This document shows positions 24,696-33,889 of a DNA stretch of 64,000 bases, in pieces. The notes under the pieces were generated by a model. That model saw only the letters and a list, made by a program, of their open reading frames with translations. It was not told where the DNA came from and made no database searches. The stretch spans positions 186,001 to 250,000 of the forward strand of contig JAOZFG010000004.1 in NCBI GenBank assembly GCA_027491435.1, written 5' to 3'. Origin of the DNA: Thermoproteota archaeon (lineage in GTDB: Archaea; Korarchaeota; Korarchaeia; Korarchaeales; Korarchaeaceae). The stretch's first letter is position 1. Each line of letters starts with the position of its first letter. A program made the position numbers and the translations under genes.

Positions 24696-25658
24696 GTGAG
24701 GGGAGAGGAAGAGTTAATAGACCTAATAAGGGAAATTGTCGGGAGGGACGAGGAAGAGCTTCTGGGAATTGGTAGGGACGACGCTTCAGCGAGGAAATTG
24801 GACAAAGGCGTGTACGTGTTCAACGTAGACTCGCTAGCAGAGTCCTCCGACATGCTTCCTGGCATGAGTTTGAGCGACTTCGGCAGGAAGGCCGTCATCT
24901 TCAGCTACTCTGATCTAGCCGCTAAGGGGGCAAGGCCCCTATTCTTTATGGCATCGCTGACGTTACAGAGATGGAGGTCCACGAGGGATTTTGAGGAGAT
25001 CATCAGGGGGGTAGAGGAGGGAGCACGAGAGTACAACACTCACTTGGTGGGAGGGGATCTAGGCTCCGGGGACGAATTAAATATAGCGGGCTTTGCGGTG
25101 GGTAAGGTGGTAAATAAGCTGGTGAGCAGGTCGGGATCAAAGCCCGGTGATCTAATTTACGTGATAGGGAAATTCGGCCTAACTTGGTTGGCCTTCAAAC
25201 ACCTGCTCGAGGGGATGGAGCTCCCGAAGAGGTTGGCCTCTAGAGCTCTAAGGTCAGTCTACAGGCCAATCGCTAGGGTCAGGGAGGGCCTCCTAATATC
25301 GAGTTATGCCACCTCATGCGTAGACAGCAGTGACGGCCTGTACAGGTCCTTAAAGGAGCTATCCAAATCGTCGGGGCATGGATTTAATGTGGAGAGGCTC
25401 CCCATAGATGAGGAGGTCCTTAAGTTCGTCGAGAGGAAGGGAATAGACCCGATGGAGCCAACATTTTACGGCGGCGAGGAGTTCCATCTGGTGTTCACGG
25501 TTAGCGAGGATGTGGCCCCGGCGATGGAGGCGGACCTGAGGAGAGAGGGGCTCTCCCCAATAGCTATAGGGAGGGTGGTAGAAGGTAAGGGGGTACTATA
25601 TAAAGGAGAGGAGGTTCCAGCTGGCGGTTGGAACCACTTCTCTCAATCCAACTCGTAA
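24696..25658 (+). CDS. thiL: Thiamine-monophosphate kinase
   Basis: ThiL phosphorylates thiamine monophosphate to the diphosphate. The AIR-synthase-fold signatures are present: GIGRDDASA near residue 27, FNVDSLAESSDMLPGMSLSDFGRKAV near 55, NTHLVGGDLGSG near 115, and CVDSSDGLYRSLKEL near 207. At 320 residues it is normal. The GTG start is 44 bases from the divergent cDPG-like gene. The 3' end overlaps the convergent metallo-hydrolase gene by 16 bases. Confidence 0.9.
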   Translation: MRGEEELIDLIREIVGRDEEELLGIGRDDASARKLDKGVYVFNVDSLAESSDMLPGMSLSDFGRKAVIFSYSDLAAKGARPLFFMASLTLQRWRSTRDFEEIIRGVEEGAREYNTHLVGGDLGSGDELNIAGFAVGKVVNKLVSRSGSKPGDLIYVIGKFGLTWLAFKHLLEGMELPKRLASRALRSVYRPIARVREGLLISSYATSCVDSSDGLYRSLKELSKSSGHGFNVERLPIDEEVLKFVERKGIDPMEPTFYGGEEFHLVFTVSEDVAPAMEADLRREGLSPIAIGRVVEGKGVLYKGEEVPAGGWNHFSQSNS

Positions 25659-26278
25659 ACCCTCCCTGGTTCAGGCACTATAACCTGGGTCTCCAGCCCC
25701 ATGGCCTTCACCTTAATTGAGAAGTCCTCCATCTCCTGAGGCTCCCCGTGTATTGGCACAGATACCAGGGGGACGAGCTCTTTCGCCATTTTTGACGCAT
25801 CTTTAGGGCTTGCATTGGGGGAAGGTTTACCTACTGGTAGAAAAGCCACATCAACCGGGGAAAACGCCTGGAAATAAGAGGAGTATCCGGAGCTGTCCCC
25901 ATGGAATATGGCCTTCCCTCCGACCTCGATCAGGTATACCAGCGGATGAACCCCCGGGTGAACGGCCCTAAGGGCATGCACTTTAGCGAAGTCCAAGTCC
26001 ACCATCTCGCCTGCCTTGAGCTTGGTTAACTTATCGTCAGGAACCTTTCTCCTTATCAGCTTAAAAACGCCCTTATTGACGACTAAGTGGGGCCTATGAG
26101 CCTCGTATATAGCCTTTAGGTTCATATAATCGTAATGGCCACTGTGTTCGTGCGTGTAGAGTAGGAGGTCTACTCTATCCACATCGCTGGGCTTCACGAG
26201 GTCTCCTGGGTCCACCAATATTGATATTCCCTCAACCTCTAGGAAAACAGCAGAACGCCCTGCCCAGAAGAACTTCAA
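25643..26278 (-). CDS. Metallo-beta-lactamase-fold hydrolase (UlaG-like)
   Basis: This 211-residue protein has the fold motifs WAGRSAVFLEV, VDPGD and YTHEHSGHYD near residue 40, followed by HPGVHP, FHGDSSG with the bridging Asp, and VPIHGEP. In the first metal motif the usual HxHxDH reads HEHSGH, so the second metal site lacks its Asp. It is only distantly similar to the UPF0173 protein at 14.3 kb. It overlaps the upstream cyclophilin-like gene by four bases. Confidence 0.8.
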   Translation of the reverse strand: MKFFWAGRSAVFLEVEGISILVDPGDLVKPSDVDRVDLLLYTHEHSGHYDYMNLKAIYEAHRPHLVVNKGVFKLIRRKVPDDKLTKLKAGEMVDLDFAKVHALRAVHPGVHPLVYLIEVGGKAIFHGDSSGYSSYFQAFSPVDVAFLPVGKPSPNASPKDASKMAKELVPLVSVPIHGEPQEMEDFSIKVKAMGLETQVIVPEPGRVYELD

Positions 26279-26661
26279 TCAGATCCCCTCTTCAACTTGA
26301 CCAGCTTCCCCGTGTACAGCCTCTCTAAAACTTCAAGTCCCTCTACAACCTTTCCTAGGTAGCTTACCGGTTCTTTGAGCTTGGCGTCCCTCAACGCTAT
26401 CACTATCATGCCCTTTGCCGGGGAATAGCCGACTTGCCCCTTCCTTAGGAACCTCTTCTCCTTCTCTATCCTGGTCTCTATAGGAAATCTTATGTAGACC
26501 AAGTCTTTATCCTTCACGATCATCCCGGTCCTTGGGAGGTTTCCGAAAATCCTCTCGGAGGTGAAGGGAGAGAGGTGCCTTAAGAGCTCCAGCCTGACCC
26601 TATCTTGGCCCTCCTCAATCAATATTGTGTACTTCTCAAGCCCTTCCTGTTTAGCTCTCAA
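26275..26661 (-). CDS. Cyclophilin-like fold protein
   Basis: The 128-residue protein resembles the small archaeal and bacterial cyclophilin-like families (TM1367/DUF3830 type): LRHLSPFTSERIFGNLP, VYIRFPIETRIEKEKRF, GQVGYSPAKGMIVIAL and the end GKVVEGLEVLERLYTGKLVKL. The prolyl isomerase active site is not obvious. The start is TTG with a strong GGAGGTGG upstream. Function unknown. Confidence 0.55.
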   Translation of the reverse strand: MRAKQEGLEKYTILIEEGQDRVRLELLRHLSPFTSERIFGNLPRTGMIVKDKDLVYIRFPIETRIEKEKRFLRKGQVGYSPAKGMIVIALRDAKLKEPVSYLGKVVEGLEVLERLYTGKLVKLKRGSD

Positions 26662-26832
26662 AAGCTTTAACCACCTCCTACATCGGATGGGAGGTCAAAT
26701 CAGCCAGTAGAGTGTGAGTGAGGTAACTAAATAAAGTTTCCCTTCAGATTCGCGTGCCCACTCAAATCAATTAATTTAACCGGAGAGAGATTGCACGAAA
26801 TTAACTATAAATTGGGGGGCCTTAAGGTACCT

Positions 26833-27102
26833 CTAAGATCCCTCAGACTCCCTTTCAACCTTGACTTTTGCCTTGGCCCCTCTATATATCCTCAACCTTG
26901 AGTTGCCGTCCACGTAGACGACTAGTCCCTCCTCCTGGAACTGCCTCAACAACTTCCTAGCGACGCTCACCCTTATGTTGTACTTCATGGCCAGCGACTG
27001 AGGGGTCACAACCCTAGCCCTGGAAACTTCCTTTCTTATCTGCTCCATGACCTTAGGGGAAACTTCTAGCTCCCTAGTTACCTTCTCAGCCTCGGCGCTC
27101 AT
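26833..27102 (-). CDS. rps25e: 30S ribosomal protein S25e
   Basis: This 89-residue winged-helix ribosomal protein has the S25e core: KVMEQIRKEVSRARVVTPQSLAMKYNIRVSVARKLLRQFQEEGLVV, followed by SRLRIYRG. S25e is found in eukaryotes and in TACK and Asgard lineages but not in most Euryarchaeota, which helps place the organism. It is a single gene with ATG start. Confidence 0.9.
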   Translation of the reverse strand: MSAEAEKVTRELEVSPKVMEQIRKEVSRARVVTPQSLAMKYNIRVSVARKLLRQFQEEGLVVYVDGNSRLRIYRGAKAKVKVERESEGS

Positions 27103-27192
27103 ACCGACACCGGGTTATCCACAACACGTCAGTATAAAAACTCGCCGCCTGACGCGTGGAACTAGAAAATTAGGGAAAGGGGATTGCTCCCC

Positions 27193-28299
27193 CTACTCAG
27201 ATCCCTTCTCGGCCTTATAGCCGACAACCTTGTCCTTGATCTCCTCAATTCTCTTCCTAGAAAGTGGCAGCTCTGGGCGCTCCGGCAGTATTCCCTGAGG
27301 CCTGAAGAGGGCTATGAGTACTATTATTGAACCTATTAACATGTACTCAAGCCAGTTCGGGTTTATTGGTATGTAGTTGGTCAGCTCCGACTTGTAAGCG
27401 TATATCAAGCTCCTGAATATTGAGAATATCAGAGTTCCCAAGACTATGCCGTAGTTGTTACCGGTCCCCCCTAACATCATGAAGGCCCATGGCCAGAAGG
27501 TCCAGGTCAACCTGTTGTAAGTCAGGGCCTTAAAGCTACCGGTGTATGTGGCCCAAAGGGCTCCTCCTATAGCTGCTAGAGCTCCACCTATTATAAGGGC
27601 TTGAGCCCTCAGCTTAACTATGTCCTTGCCGTACACCTTAGCGGCCAGCTCATTATCCCTCATGGCCTTGAGGGCCCTTCCAAACGGGGACTTAGCCAAG
27701 CTCTGAACGTAAATTAGAACTAGTATTGCTATCCCCAGTATTATCATGGTGCTCCCAAGGTACTTTATCTTACCTGTGCCAACGAACCTGAACAGGTCGG
27801 GGACAACTATACCAGCAGTACCGCCAGCTAGCGGGTCATAGTACTTCCCTATTATCTGGAGAGCGTCTCCGAAGGCGAGGAGGGTTATCCCTAGGTAAGC
27901 CTCTTTAAGCCTTATGGCAGGGTACGAGACTATGTAGCCTATGAAGCCGCCAAAGGCTGCAGCTATTATCAGGGACATGATCAACATAGCTATTGAGAGT
28001 CCAGGATTCTGGGAGAATATTGAGTTCAGCTTCTCCACTATCTGTAGGTTCTGATCCCCTACGTATTCCACGCCCCAAGGCATTCCGAACATGGCCGCCA
28101 TTATCCTTCCTGCTATCGCTCCAGCAGCTATCGCTCCAGCTAGTACAGCAAGCACCCTGCCGAACTGAGGTATGCCGGCGAACCCAGTCTCTAGGTTAAG
28201 GCTCAGGGTCACTATAAGGAATATGGCCATGTTTATTAGAATGCTTAACAGGAGTGGGTTAGTTAGTAAGTCCAACACATCGCTCAACATAGGAATCAC
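27193..28299 (-). CDS. livM: Branched-chain amino acid ABC transporter permease (LivM-like)
   Basis: This 368-residue membrane protein has about ten helices and the LivM features LKEAYLGITLLAFGDALQIIGK, GGTAGIVVPDLFR and the coupling loop SPFGRALKAMRDNELAAKVYGKDIVKLRAQA, which contacts the ATPases. Its start overlaps the end of livH by four bases. The cognate binding protein and ATPases are on the other strand from the divergent promoter. Substrate by family: Leu/Ile/Val or other amino acids, or urea or short amides. Confidence 0.9.
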   Translation of the reverse strand: MIPMLSDVLDLLTNPLLLSILINMAIFLIVTLSLNLETGFAGIPQFGRVLAVLAGAIAAGAIAGRIMAAMFGMPWGVEYVGDQNLQIVEKLNSIFSQNPGLSIAMLIMSLIIAAAFGGFIGYIVSYPAIRLKEAYLGITLLAFGDALQIIGKYYDPLAGGTAGIVVPDLFRFVGTGKIKYLGSTMIILGIAILVLIYVQSLAKSPFGRALKAMRDNELAAKVYGKDIVKLRAQALIIGGALAAIGGALWATYTGSFKALTYNRLTWTFWPWAFMMLGGTGNNYGIVLGTLIFSIFRSLIYAYKSELTNYIPINPNWLEYMLIGSIIVLIALFRPQGILPERPELPLSRKRIEEIKDKVVGYKAEKGSE

Positions 28300-29255
28300 C
28301 TCCTCTTTAACTTACTGAAGACCTTCTCCCAGTTTATCCCTGCCAATCCCTGCGGGTATACTAGGAGCGTGGCGGCCATGGCGAGTAGAGGGATCAAGGG
28401 CTCATAGACCACTAGTTGCCTACCGAAGATGCTGGCTATTAAGTTTATCAGAATGTACTCGCTAAGGCCTATCAGATATCCGCCTAGAAAGGACCCGTAT
28501 ATGGAGTAGAGACCACCGACTATGGAGGCAGCGAACTCAGGAACTATCACCACGTTACCTGTGTATGGGTTGCCACTTATGACTAGGGAAAGGACAGCCC
28601 CACCTAGTCCGGCCAAGGCCCCTCCAACGAACCAGGATACTAAGTATATCACCTCGGTGTTAATTCCTAGGATTGAGGCTAAGTCTGGGTTCTCCACGGT
28701 GACTCTGAAAGCTATACCAAACTTGGTTCTGGTTAGCGTGAAGTAAAAGAACAGCGCTATGGCTACCACTATCAGCACTGATACTATGGTTATCGCCTTC
28801 AATTTGAAACCAGCTACCTCGCCCAACACCATGTCGTGAGTGGTGAGCACTATTAGCCTTGAGTTAACCTTGTATTCACTCGTCAGATAATCGGCGAACA
28901 CGTTTATAAATGCAAAGAATATAAGGTCTATGCCTAGAGTTGACATCATTAAGGTGACCATGTCGGCCCCCTTCTTCAAGAGCCACTTGTTGACTACCAC
29001 GTAAGTTATGACTCCCAAAATTCCTGAGAACAGAAAGGCTACTGGGAAGTAATAGTAGGGGTTCCCTCCGAAGAAGACCTTGTAGAGGGAGAATATTATG
29101 TAGAAGCCCCACGCCGTCATTGACGCGTGAGCGAAGTTGAAGGTGCCTGTGGTCATGTAGATTAGCGTAATACCAGCAGCTGCGAGGGCTATTCCCCCGG
29201 AGTAGCCTATGGCCGTCATGATCACCTGAATGAAAGAGCTTGAAACCATCAGCAT
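28296..29255 (-). CDS. livH: Branched-chain amino acid ABC transporter permease (LivH-like)
   Basis: This is the second permease, 319 residues with about eight helices. Typical LivH pieces are LAAAGITLIYMTTGTFNFAHASM near the N-terminus and the coupling loop LTRTKFGIAFRVTVENPDLASILGINTEVIYLVSW. The ATG follows a GGGAGG ribosome site. A minus-strand TATA box (ttttataat, about 29311-29319) lies about 60 bases before the ATG, leaving a leader of roughly 30 bases. It is co-transcribed with livM. Confidence 0.9.
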   Translation of the reverse strand: MLMVSSSFIQVIMTAIGYSGGIALAAAGITLIYMTTGTFNFAHASMTAWGFYIIFSLYKVFFGGNPYYYFPVAFLFSGILGVITYVVVNKWLLKKGADMVTLMMSTLGIDLIFFAFINVFADYLTSEYKVNSRLIVLTTHDMVLGEVAGFKLKAITIVSVLIVVAIALFFYFTLTRTKFGIAFRVTVENPDLASILGINTEVIYLVSWFVGGALAGLGGAVLSLVISGNPYTGNVVIVPEFAASIVGGLYSIYGSFLGGYLIGLSEYILINLIASIFGRQLVVYEPLIPLLAMAATLLVYPQGLAGINWEKVFSKLKRR

Positions 29256-29435
29256 ATTTACAACCTCCCGCCGAGGCTGGGGACGTGAATTGTGTCGGAC
29301 CTACATATTATAAAACTTAAAGGTTTGTCTAAAGGGCCTTAAAGCCTGTTTTCTAGGTCCCGTTTACCTGATACTCAAAATCTAATACTTTTGGGTTCGA
29401 AAACGCTTCCGAAAGCCCCCGCTTACATAGAAACG

Positions 29436-29477
29436 GTTATATATAACACTTCCCTCGATGCCCGGGGTTATTCCCCG
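29436..29477 (+). promoter_or_regulatory. Strong promoter and hairpin before livJ
   Basis: A near-perfect TATA box (ggttatatataac, 29436-29447) is preceded by purines that fit a BRE. Transcription should start near 29466-29470. Exactly there lies an inverted repeat, CGGGG-ttatt-CCCCG (29463-29477), which could be an operator or a 5' hairpin protecting the mRNA. The livH promoter faces the other way 120 bases to the left, so one site could control the whole transporter. Confidence 0.5.
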
Positions 29478-29497
29478 ACGTATGATGGGGTGATATT

Positions 29498-30901
29498 ATG
29501 TCCCAGAAAACCGCCTACGTACTCATGTTAGTACTCCTTCTAGTGGGCATTGGAATAGGATACGCCATCGGAGGTGGAGGAGGCGCTGCCAAGACCGTCA
29601 CCGTCACCGGTCCTGCCAAGACTGTCACAGTCACGATTACCAAGACCGCTGCCACAACTCCTGCTAAGACCACCACCCAAGCTCCAGCAAGCAAGCTCAA
29701 GGGTGAGATACCCATAGGGGCTCTGCTCGGCCTGACTGGAGGTTTGTCTTCCTACGGAGAGAATAGCAAGGCAGCCTTGGAGCTGGCTGAGAAGGAGATA
29801 AATGACTGGCTCGCCTCTAAGGGAGCTGCCTGGAGGATAAAGGTCTACTATGAGGACACCGCCACTGACCCCAAGACCGCTCTGGACAAGGTTCAGGCCC
29901 TGCAGGCCAGAGGCGTCAAGATATTCATAGGTCCCATGAGCAGCGCCGAGGTTAAGGAGATAAAGAGCTACGCAGATAGCAACAAGTTGCTGATAATATC
30001 CCAGTCCTCAACTTCACCTAGGCTGGCCATACCCAACGATATGATATACAGGTTCTGTCCCACCGACGAGATACAGGGTCCTGCCACCGCCACTGCTATG
30101 TATGAGTTGGGAGTTAGGTACGTCGTCCAGGTCTGGAGAGGCGACGAGTGGGGTGACGCTCTAGCCGCTAGGATAGACGAAGACTTCGAGGCCATACTTA
30201 AGAAGAAGGGTGAGCAGGGCGAGATATACGGCAAGAAGAACGGCAAGGGTATAAGGTATGACCCGCAGGCCGCTGAGTTCTCTGCAGTCGTGGCTCAGCT
30301 TGATGCCCTCGTCAGCGAGCTCATAGACAAGTACGGAGCCGACAAGGTTGGAGTCTCCTTCATAGGGTTCAACGAGTACGTGCAGTTTGCCGCCGTTGCC
30401 TCTCAGTACGAGTCCCTCAAGAAGGTCAAGTGGTTCGGATCTGATGGGACTGCTCTGCTCAGTGAGATAGTTGAGAACAAGGATGCTGCAGCCTTCGGAT
30501 ACGAGACCAAGTTCATAAGCCCGATATTCGGTGCTGAGTCCCCGGTGAAGAAGAAGGTCGAGGAGTACGTCAAGAAGAAGCTCGGTAGGGCACCTGACAG
30601 CTACGCCTACGCTGCTTATGACGCTCTCTGGGCTGTTGCTAAGGCCCTCGATCAGATAGGTGAGTACGATCCCGTTAAGGTCGCCAAGCTCCTGCCCGAG
30701 ATAGTGAAGAACCTCAACGGAGCCACCGGAAACTTCGAGCTCAACGAGAACGGCGATAGGGCCGCTTCAGACTACCTGTTCTGGATGCCCTACAAGAAGT
30801 CCGACGGCACCTACGAGTGGAGGCTTGCCGGCATCTACAAGTACACCACTTCCAGCATGGTCTGGGAGGACTGGTTCTTAAAAGAGATTGGCAGGAAATA
30901 A
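29498..30901 (+). CDS. livJ: Branched-chain amino acid-type substrate-binding protein
   Basis: The 467-residue receptor captures the substrate outside the cell for the Liv-type permeases. An N-terminal helix (residues 6-27) anchors it; there is no lipobox Cys. It is followed by a Thr-rich stalk with a repeated AKTVTVT unit (residues 30-65), likely glycosylated. Then comes the type I periplasmic-binding fold, beginning EIPIGALLGLTGGLSSYGENSKAALELA, with GPMSSAEVKEIKSYAD and SQSSTSPRLA as ligand-loop motifs. Codon choice (AAG, GCC, CTC, ATA) is unusually uniform, as expected for a very highly expressed gene. Its promoter is strong. Confidence 0.92.
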   Translation: MSQKTAYVLMLVLLLVGIGIGYAIGGGGGAAKTVTVTGPAKTVTVTITKTAATTPAKTTTQAPASKLKGEIPIGALLGLTGGLSSYGENSKAALELAEKEINDWLASKGAAWRIKVYYEDTATDPKTALDKVQALQARGVKIFIGPMSSAEVKEIKSYADSNKLLIISQSSTSPRLAIPNDMIYRFCPTDEIQGPATATAMYELGVRYVVQVWRGDEWGDALAARIDEDFEAILKKKGEQGEIYGKKNGKGIRYDPQAAEFSAVVAQLDALVSELIDKYGADKVGVSFIGFNEYVQFAAVASQYESLKKVKWFGSDGTALLSEIVENKDAAAFGYETKFISPIFGAESPVKKKVEEYVKKKLGRAPDSYAYAAYDALWAVAKALDQIGEYDPVKVAKLLPEIVKNLNGATGNFELNENGDRAASDYLFWMPYKKSDGTYEWRLAGIYKYTTSSMVWEDWFLKEIGRK

Positions 30902-30940
30902 ACAAAAATACTCATCTTCTCTATTTTTATATTGATTGTT
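30902..30940 (+). terminator. T-rich terminator after livJ
   Basis: The sequence after the stop is AT-rich with pyrimidine and T runs (tcttctctatttttatatt). A separate TATA-like element (ttatttatac, about 31008-31017) precedes livG, so the highly expressed binding protein can be transcribed apart from the ATPases. Confidence 0.35.
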
Positions 30941-31032
30941 ATTGACTATATATCATTGATTCGTATATGCTTATACCAAAATTTTACTGATCGATTCCAT
31001 AAACTTATTATTTATACTGATCGAGTAGCGAG

Positions 31033-31809
31033 GTGGTGGGCTTGACCAACGAGAAATCCGAGTACATCTTGATCACTGAGAACCTCACCAAGAGGTTCGG
31101 TGGGCTAATAGCAGTGAACAATGTGTCAATTAAGGTTAAGAGGAACTCCCTGACCATGTTGATGGGCCCCAACGGTGCTGGTAAATCCACTTTCGTTAAT
31201 ACTTGTACTGGAGTGCTCAAGCCTGATGGAGGGAAGGTAATATTCGACGGCGTCGACATAACTGGATGGCCGCCCCACAAAGTTTACAGGGCCGGCTTCG
31301 TGAGAACTTTCCAAATTCCAGCCCCCTTCCAGAAGCTTACTGTGCTTGAAAACGTGCTTGCTTCAATGAGTCACAGTGGAGAAAGCCCGATAAGGGCTCC
31401 AATAAGGCCTCTTTGGATCAAAGAGGAAGAGGAGAAGGTTGAAAGGGCGTTTGAAATACTGAAGAACGTGGGCCTAGAGGATCACTGGGACGTCGAGGCC
31501 TTCAGGCTTGGAGGGGGGCAACTTAAGATGTTGGAGGTCTCAAGAGCGTTAGCTACGGGAGCTAAGCTAATAGCCCTGGACGAGCCGATAGGAGGAGTGG
31601 ACCCAGCCTACGCCGGAAACATACTAACCTACGTGAGCAACTTAAGGAAGAAGTGGGATGTCACCTTCCTGTTGATAGAGCACAGAATAGACATAGCTCT
31701 GCCCTTCGCCGATTACGTTTATGTGATGGACAGGGGCAAGCTGATAGCGGAAGGCCTACCGGATGAGGTTGCAAATAACCCGAAGGTTATAGAAATATAC
31801 ATAGGGTGA
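31033..31809 (+). CDS. livG: Branched-chain amino acid ABC transporter ATPase (LivG-like)
   Basis: This 258-residue ABC ATPase has Walker A GPNGAGKST, the LivG-type insert VYRAGFVRTFQIPAPFQKLTVLENV, a signature LGGGQLKMLEVSRAL (a variant of LSGGQ) and Walker B KLIALDEPIGGVDP. The GTG start lies about 25 bases after a TATA-like element, so the mRNA may be leaderless. livF starts four bases after its stop. Confidence 0.92.
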   Translation: MVGLTNEKSEYILITENLTKRFGGLIAVNNVSIKVKRNSLTMLMGPNGAGKSTFVNTCTGVLKPDGGKVIFDGVDITGWPPHKVYRAGFVRTFQIPAPFQKLTVLENVLASMSHSGESPIRAPIRPLWIKEEEEKVERAFEILKNVGLEDHWDVEAFRLGGGQLKMLEVSRALATGAKLIALDEPIGGVDPAYAGNILTYVSNLRKKWDVTFLLIEHRIDIALPFADYVYVMDRGKLIAEGLPDEVANNPKVIEIYIG

Positions 31810-31813
31810 TCCT

Positions 31814-32530
31814 ATGGTCCTTCTGGAGACAAAAAATCTTTACTCAGGTTATGGCAAACTCAAGGTTCTTTTTGATATAAACTTCCAAGCCAGGGAGGGG
31901 GAGATCACCGTAGTGGTAGGCCCTAACGGGGCCGGCAAGACGACCCTTCTTAACAGCATAATGGGCATAGCCACAATTCACAGCGGTAACGTTTACTTTG
32001 AGGGACAGGATGTAACTAGAATTCCCCCCTATAAGAAGGCTAGGATGGGTATCGCCTACCTACCACAGCTAGGCAACGTAGCGGCTGGCTTGAGCGTGGA
32101 GGAGAATCTGAAAATAGCTGGTTACCTAATGCCTAAGGATGAGGTTCCTGAGAGAGTTGAGGAAATACTTGATATGTTTCCTAAGCTAAGAGAGCTTAGG
32201 AAGAGAAAGGCTGGCACTCTAAGTGGTGGAGAGAGGCGTATGTTGGCTATAGGCATGGCCCTCATGAGGAAGCCCAAAATACTTATGCTGGACGAGATGA
32301 CCACGGACTTAGCACCAATACTCGTCAAGCAGGTCCTCAACACAGTAGTTGAGCTGAGGGATGAGCACAAACAGACCATACTCATGGTGGAGCAGCACGC
32401 TAAGAGGGCCCTCGAGATAGGGGACAGAGGGTACTTGCTGGTCAGCGGTGAGATAAGGTATGAAGGCAACGCTAAGGAACTTCTCGAGCACCCGCAGTTC
32501 GCCAAACTGTACCTGGGTATAATAAGGTGA
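31814..32530 (+). CDS. livF: Branched-chain amino acid ABC transporter ATPase (LivF-like)
   Basis: This is the second ATPase, 238 residues. It has Walker A GPNGAGKTT, the LivF-type RIPPYKKARMGIAYLPQ, the signature LSGGERRMLAIGMALM and Walker B KILMLDEMTTDLAP. It completes a five-gene Liv-type importer with livG, livJ, livH and livM. Confidence 0.92.
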   Translation: MVLLETKNLYSGYGKLKVLFDINFQAREGEITVVVGPNGAGKTTLLNSIMGIATIHSGNVYFEGQDVTRIPPYKKARMGIAYLPQLGNVAAGLSVEENLKIAGYLMPKDEVPERVEEILDMFPKLRELRKRKAGTLSGGERRMLAIGMALMRKPKILMLDEMTTDLAPILVKQVLNTVVELRDEHKQTILMVEQHAKRALEIGDRGYLLVSGEIRYEGNAKELLEHPQFAKLYLGIIR

Positions 32531-32574
32531 GTGCCCTACCACACACAATCTTTATTAGACTCTAACCTGGGAGT

Positions 32575-33015
32575 GTGGTCGAGGAGATACCCTTGGATAA
32601 AGTGGAGGAGATAGGGATAAACTGGAACAAAATAGCTGAGAGGATCAACGAGGACCCCTATGAATTCTTGGAGATGGGTCCCACCAGAATGAGGAAACTG
32701 GTAATGGAGAACCTGAAGCCGCTGGCGCGCTTCGTCGGTGCCAAGGCAATAGTCTACGAGTGCGGCAAGTGGTACGCTAGAATTGAGAGGGTCGAGCTCG
32801 ATGAGGACTACCCAGAGGTGAGCGAGGTGATAGACAAGGAGTGCTATGTATCACTTGAAGACGAAAACGGCTGCGAGGTCGTAGTGCTGGCTATCAGGGA
32901 GGACGAGACCGGTGAGTTGGAGGGCTTTGCCAGGTCGGCTGGCGAAATACTGGAGATCTTCTTGAGGGGGCAGGTCTGTGACAGCCAAGACCTAGACTTC
33001 GACGACGCGTGGTGA
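32575..33015 (+). CDS. Unknown acidic protein
   Basis: I do not recognise this 146-residue, strongly acidic protein. It has an N-terminal helical part (INWNKIAERINEDPYEFLEMGPTRMRKLV) and a beta-rich middle containing five cysteines spread along the chain. The start is GTG. It is followed by the cation transporter gene with one base between stop and start, so a link to metal handling is possible but unproven. Confidence 0.6.
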   Translation: MVEEIPLDKVEEIGINWNKIAERINEDPYEFLEMGPTRMRKLVMENLKPLARFVGAKAIVYECGKWYARIERVELDEDYPEVSEVIDKECYVSLEDENGCEVVVLAIREDETGELEGFARSAGEILEIFLRGQVCDSQDLDFDDAW

Positions 33016-33016
33016 G

Positions 33017-33889
33017 ATGAGACTAGCTGAGAGGGTAGCCATAGCCTCCTTGCTAGTTTCATTGATAATAGCCTTAACAAAGGTTTATATATTCCTAGTC
33101 ACCAGCAGCGTCGTCGTACTAGCTGAGACTGTTGACTCCTTAGGAGATGTGTTAACCTCTGCTATAGCGTTAATTAGTGTGAGGTTCTCGGGGGTTCCCC
33201 CGGACGAGGACCACCCTTACGGACATGAAAAGATTGACAGCCTCTTCGGGATGCTCTCCTCCTTTCTCCTAATAGAGCTAGAGATTGTTGTCTTATTTAA
33301 CGCTTTGACCTCTCTAGTAAAGGGCCCTAACCCCCCTAGGGTTGACAATTGGGTCCTGGCGACCTTCGCATCGCTCTCATTGGTAAACCTCTTAAGGTCT
33401 CTATACCTCTGGAGGGCGGGAGAAGAGGAGACCAGCAGGACTCTTAAATCAGAGGCAATAAATTACGGTTGGGATTCGGGCAGGACTATTTTGGTGGCCG
33501 GCTTACTTCTTATAGCTAGGGAGTTTGCGCCTTGGGTTGATCCGACCTCGGCCCTGGTTATAACATCTCTAGTTATTCCATCAACCCTGAGGGTGTTCAT
33601 CTCCTCAGCAAAGGACCTGATAGATATGATAGAACCTAAGATCCTAGTGGAGGTTGGCTCGGTGATAGGCTCCATCAAGGGAGTGAGGTCGGTGAAGTAC
33701 GTTAGGGCTAGGAGGGTCGGTGGAAAGCTGTTTGTTGACTCCTTGATATGCGTGGAAGACCACATGAAGCCCGAGGATATAAAGAGGATGCATAGGGAGG
33801 TGAGGGCCGAGTTGGAGAGGAGGTTTGGTAAGGTGGACGTGGTACTTTCAGTCACCCCACCTGAAACTCACAGTTTGAACTCCTCATAA
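33017..33889 (+). CDS. Cation diffusion facilitator (CDF) family metal transporter
   Basis: This 290-residue antiporter of Zn2+, Mn2+ or similar ions has an N-terminal six-helix domain with AETVDSLGDV in helix 2, the family signature HPYGHEKID after helix 2, a helix 5 with WDSGRT, and a C-terminal ferredoxin-like domain (KGVRSVKYVRARRVGGKLFVD). The metal site in helix 2 is E-x-x-x-D rather than H/D-x-x-x-D. It overlaps the end of the convergent aspartate kinase gene by 22 bases. Confidence 0.88.
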   Translation: MRLAERVAIASLLVSLIIALTKVYIFLVTSSVVVLAETVDSLGDVLTSAIALISVRFSGVPPDEDHPYGHEKIDSLFGMLSSFLLIELEIVVLFNALTSLVKGPNPPRVDNWVLATFASLSLVNLLRSLYLWRAGEEETSRTLKSEAINYGWDSGRTILVAGLLLIAREFAPWVDPTSALVITSLVIPSTLRVFISSAKDLIDMIEPKILVEVGSVIGSIKGVRSVKYVRARRVGGKLFVDSLICVEDHMKPEDIKRMHREVRAELERRFGKVDVVLSVTPPETHSLNSS

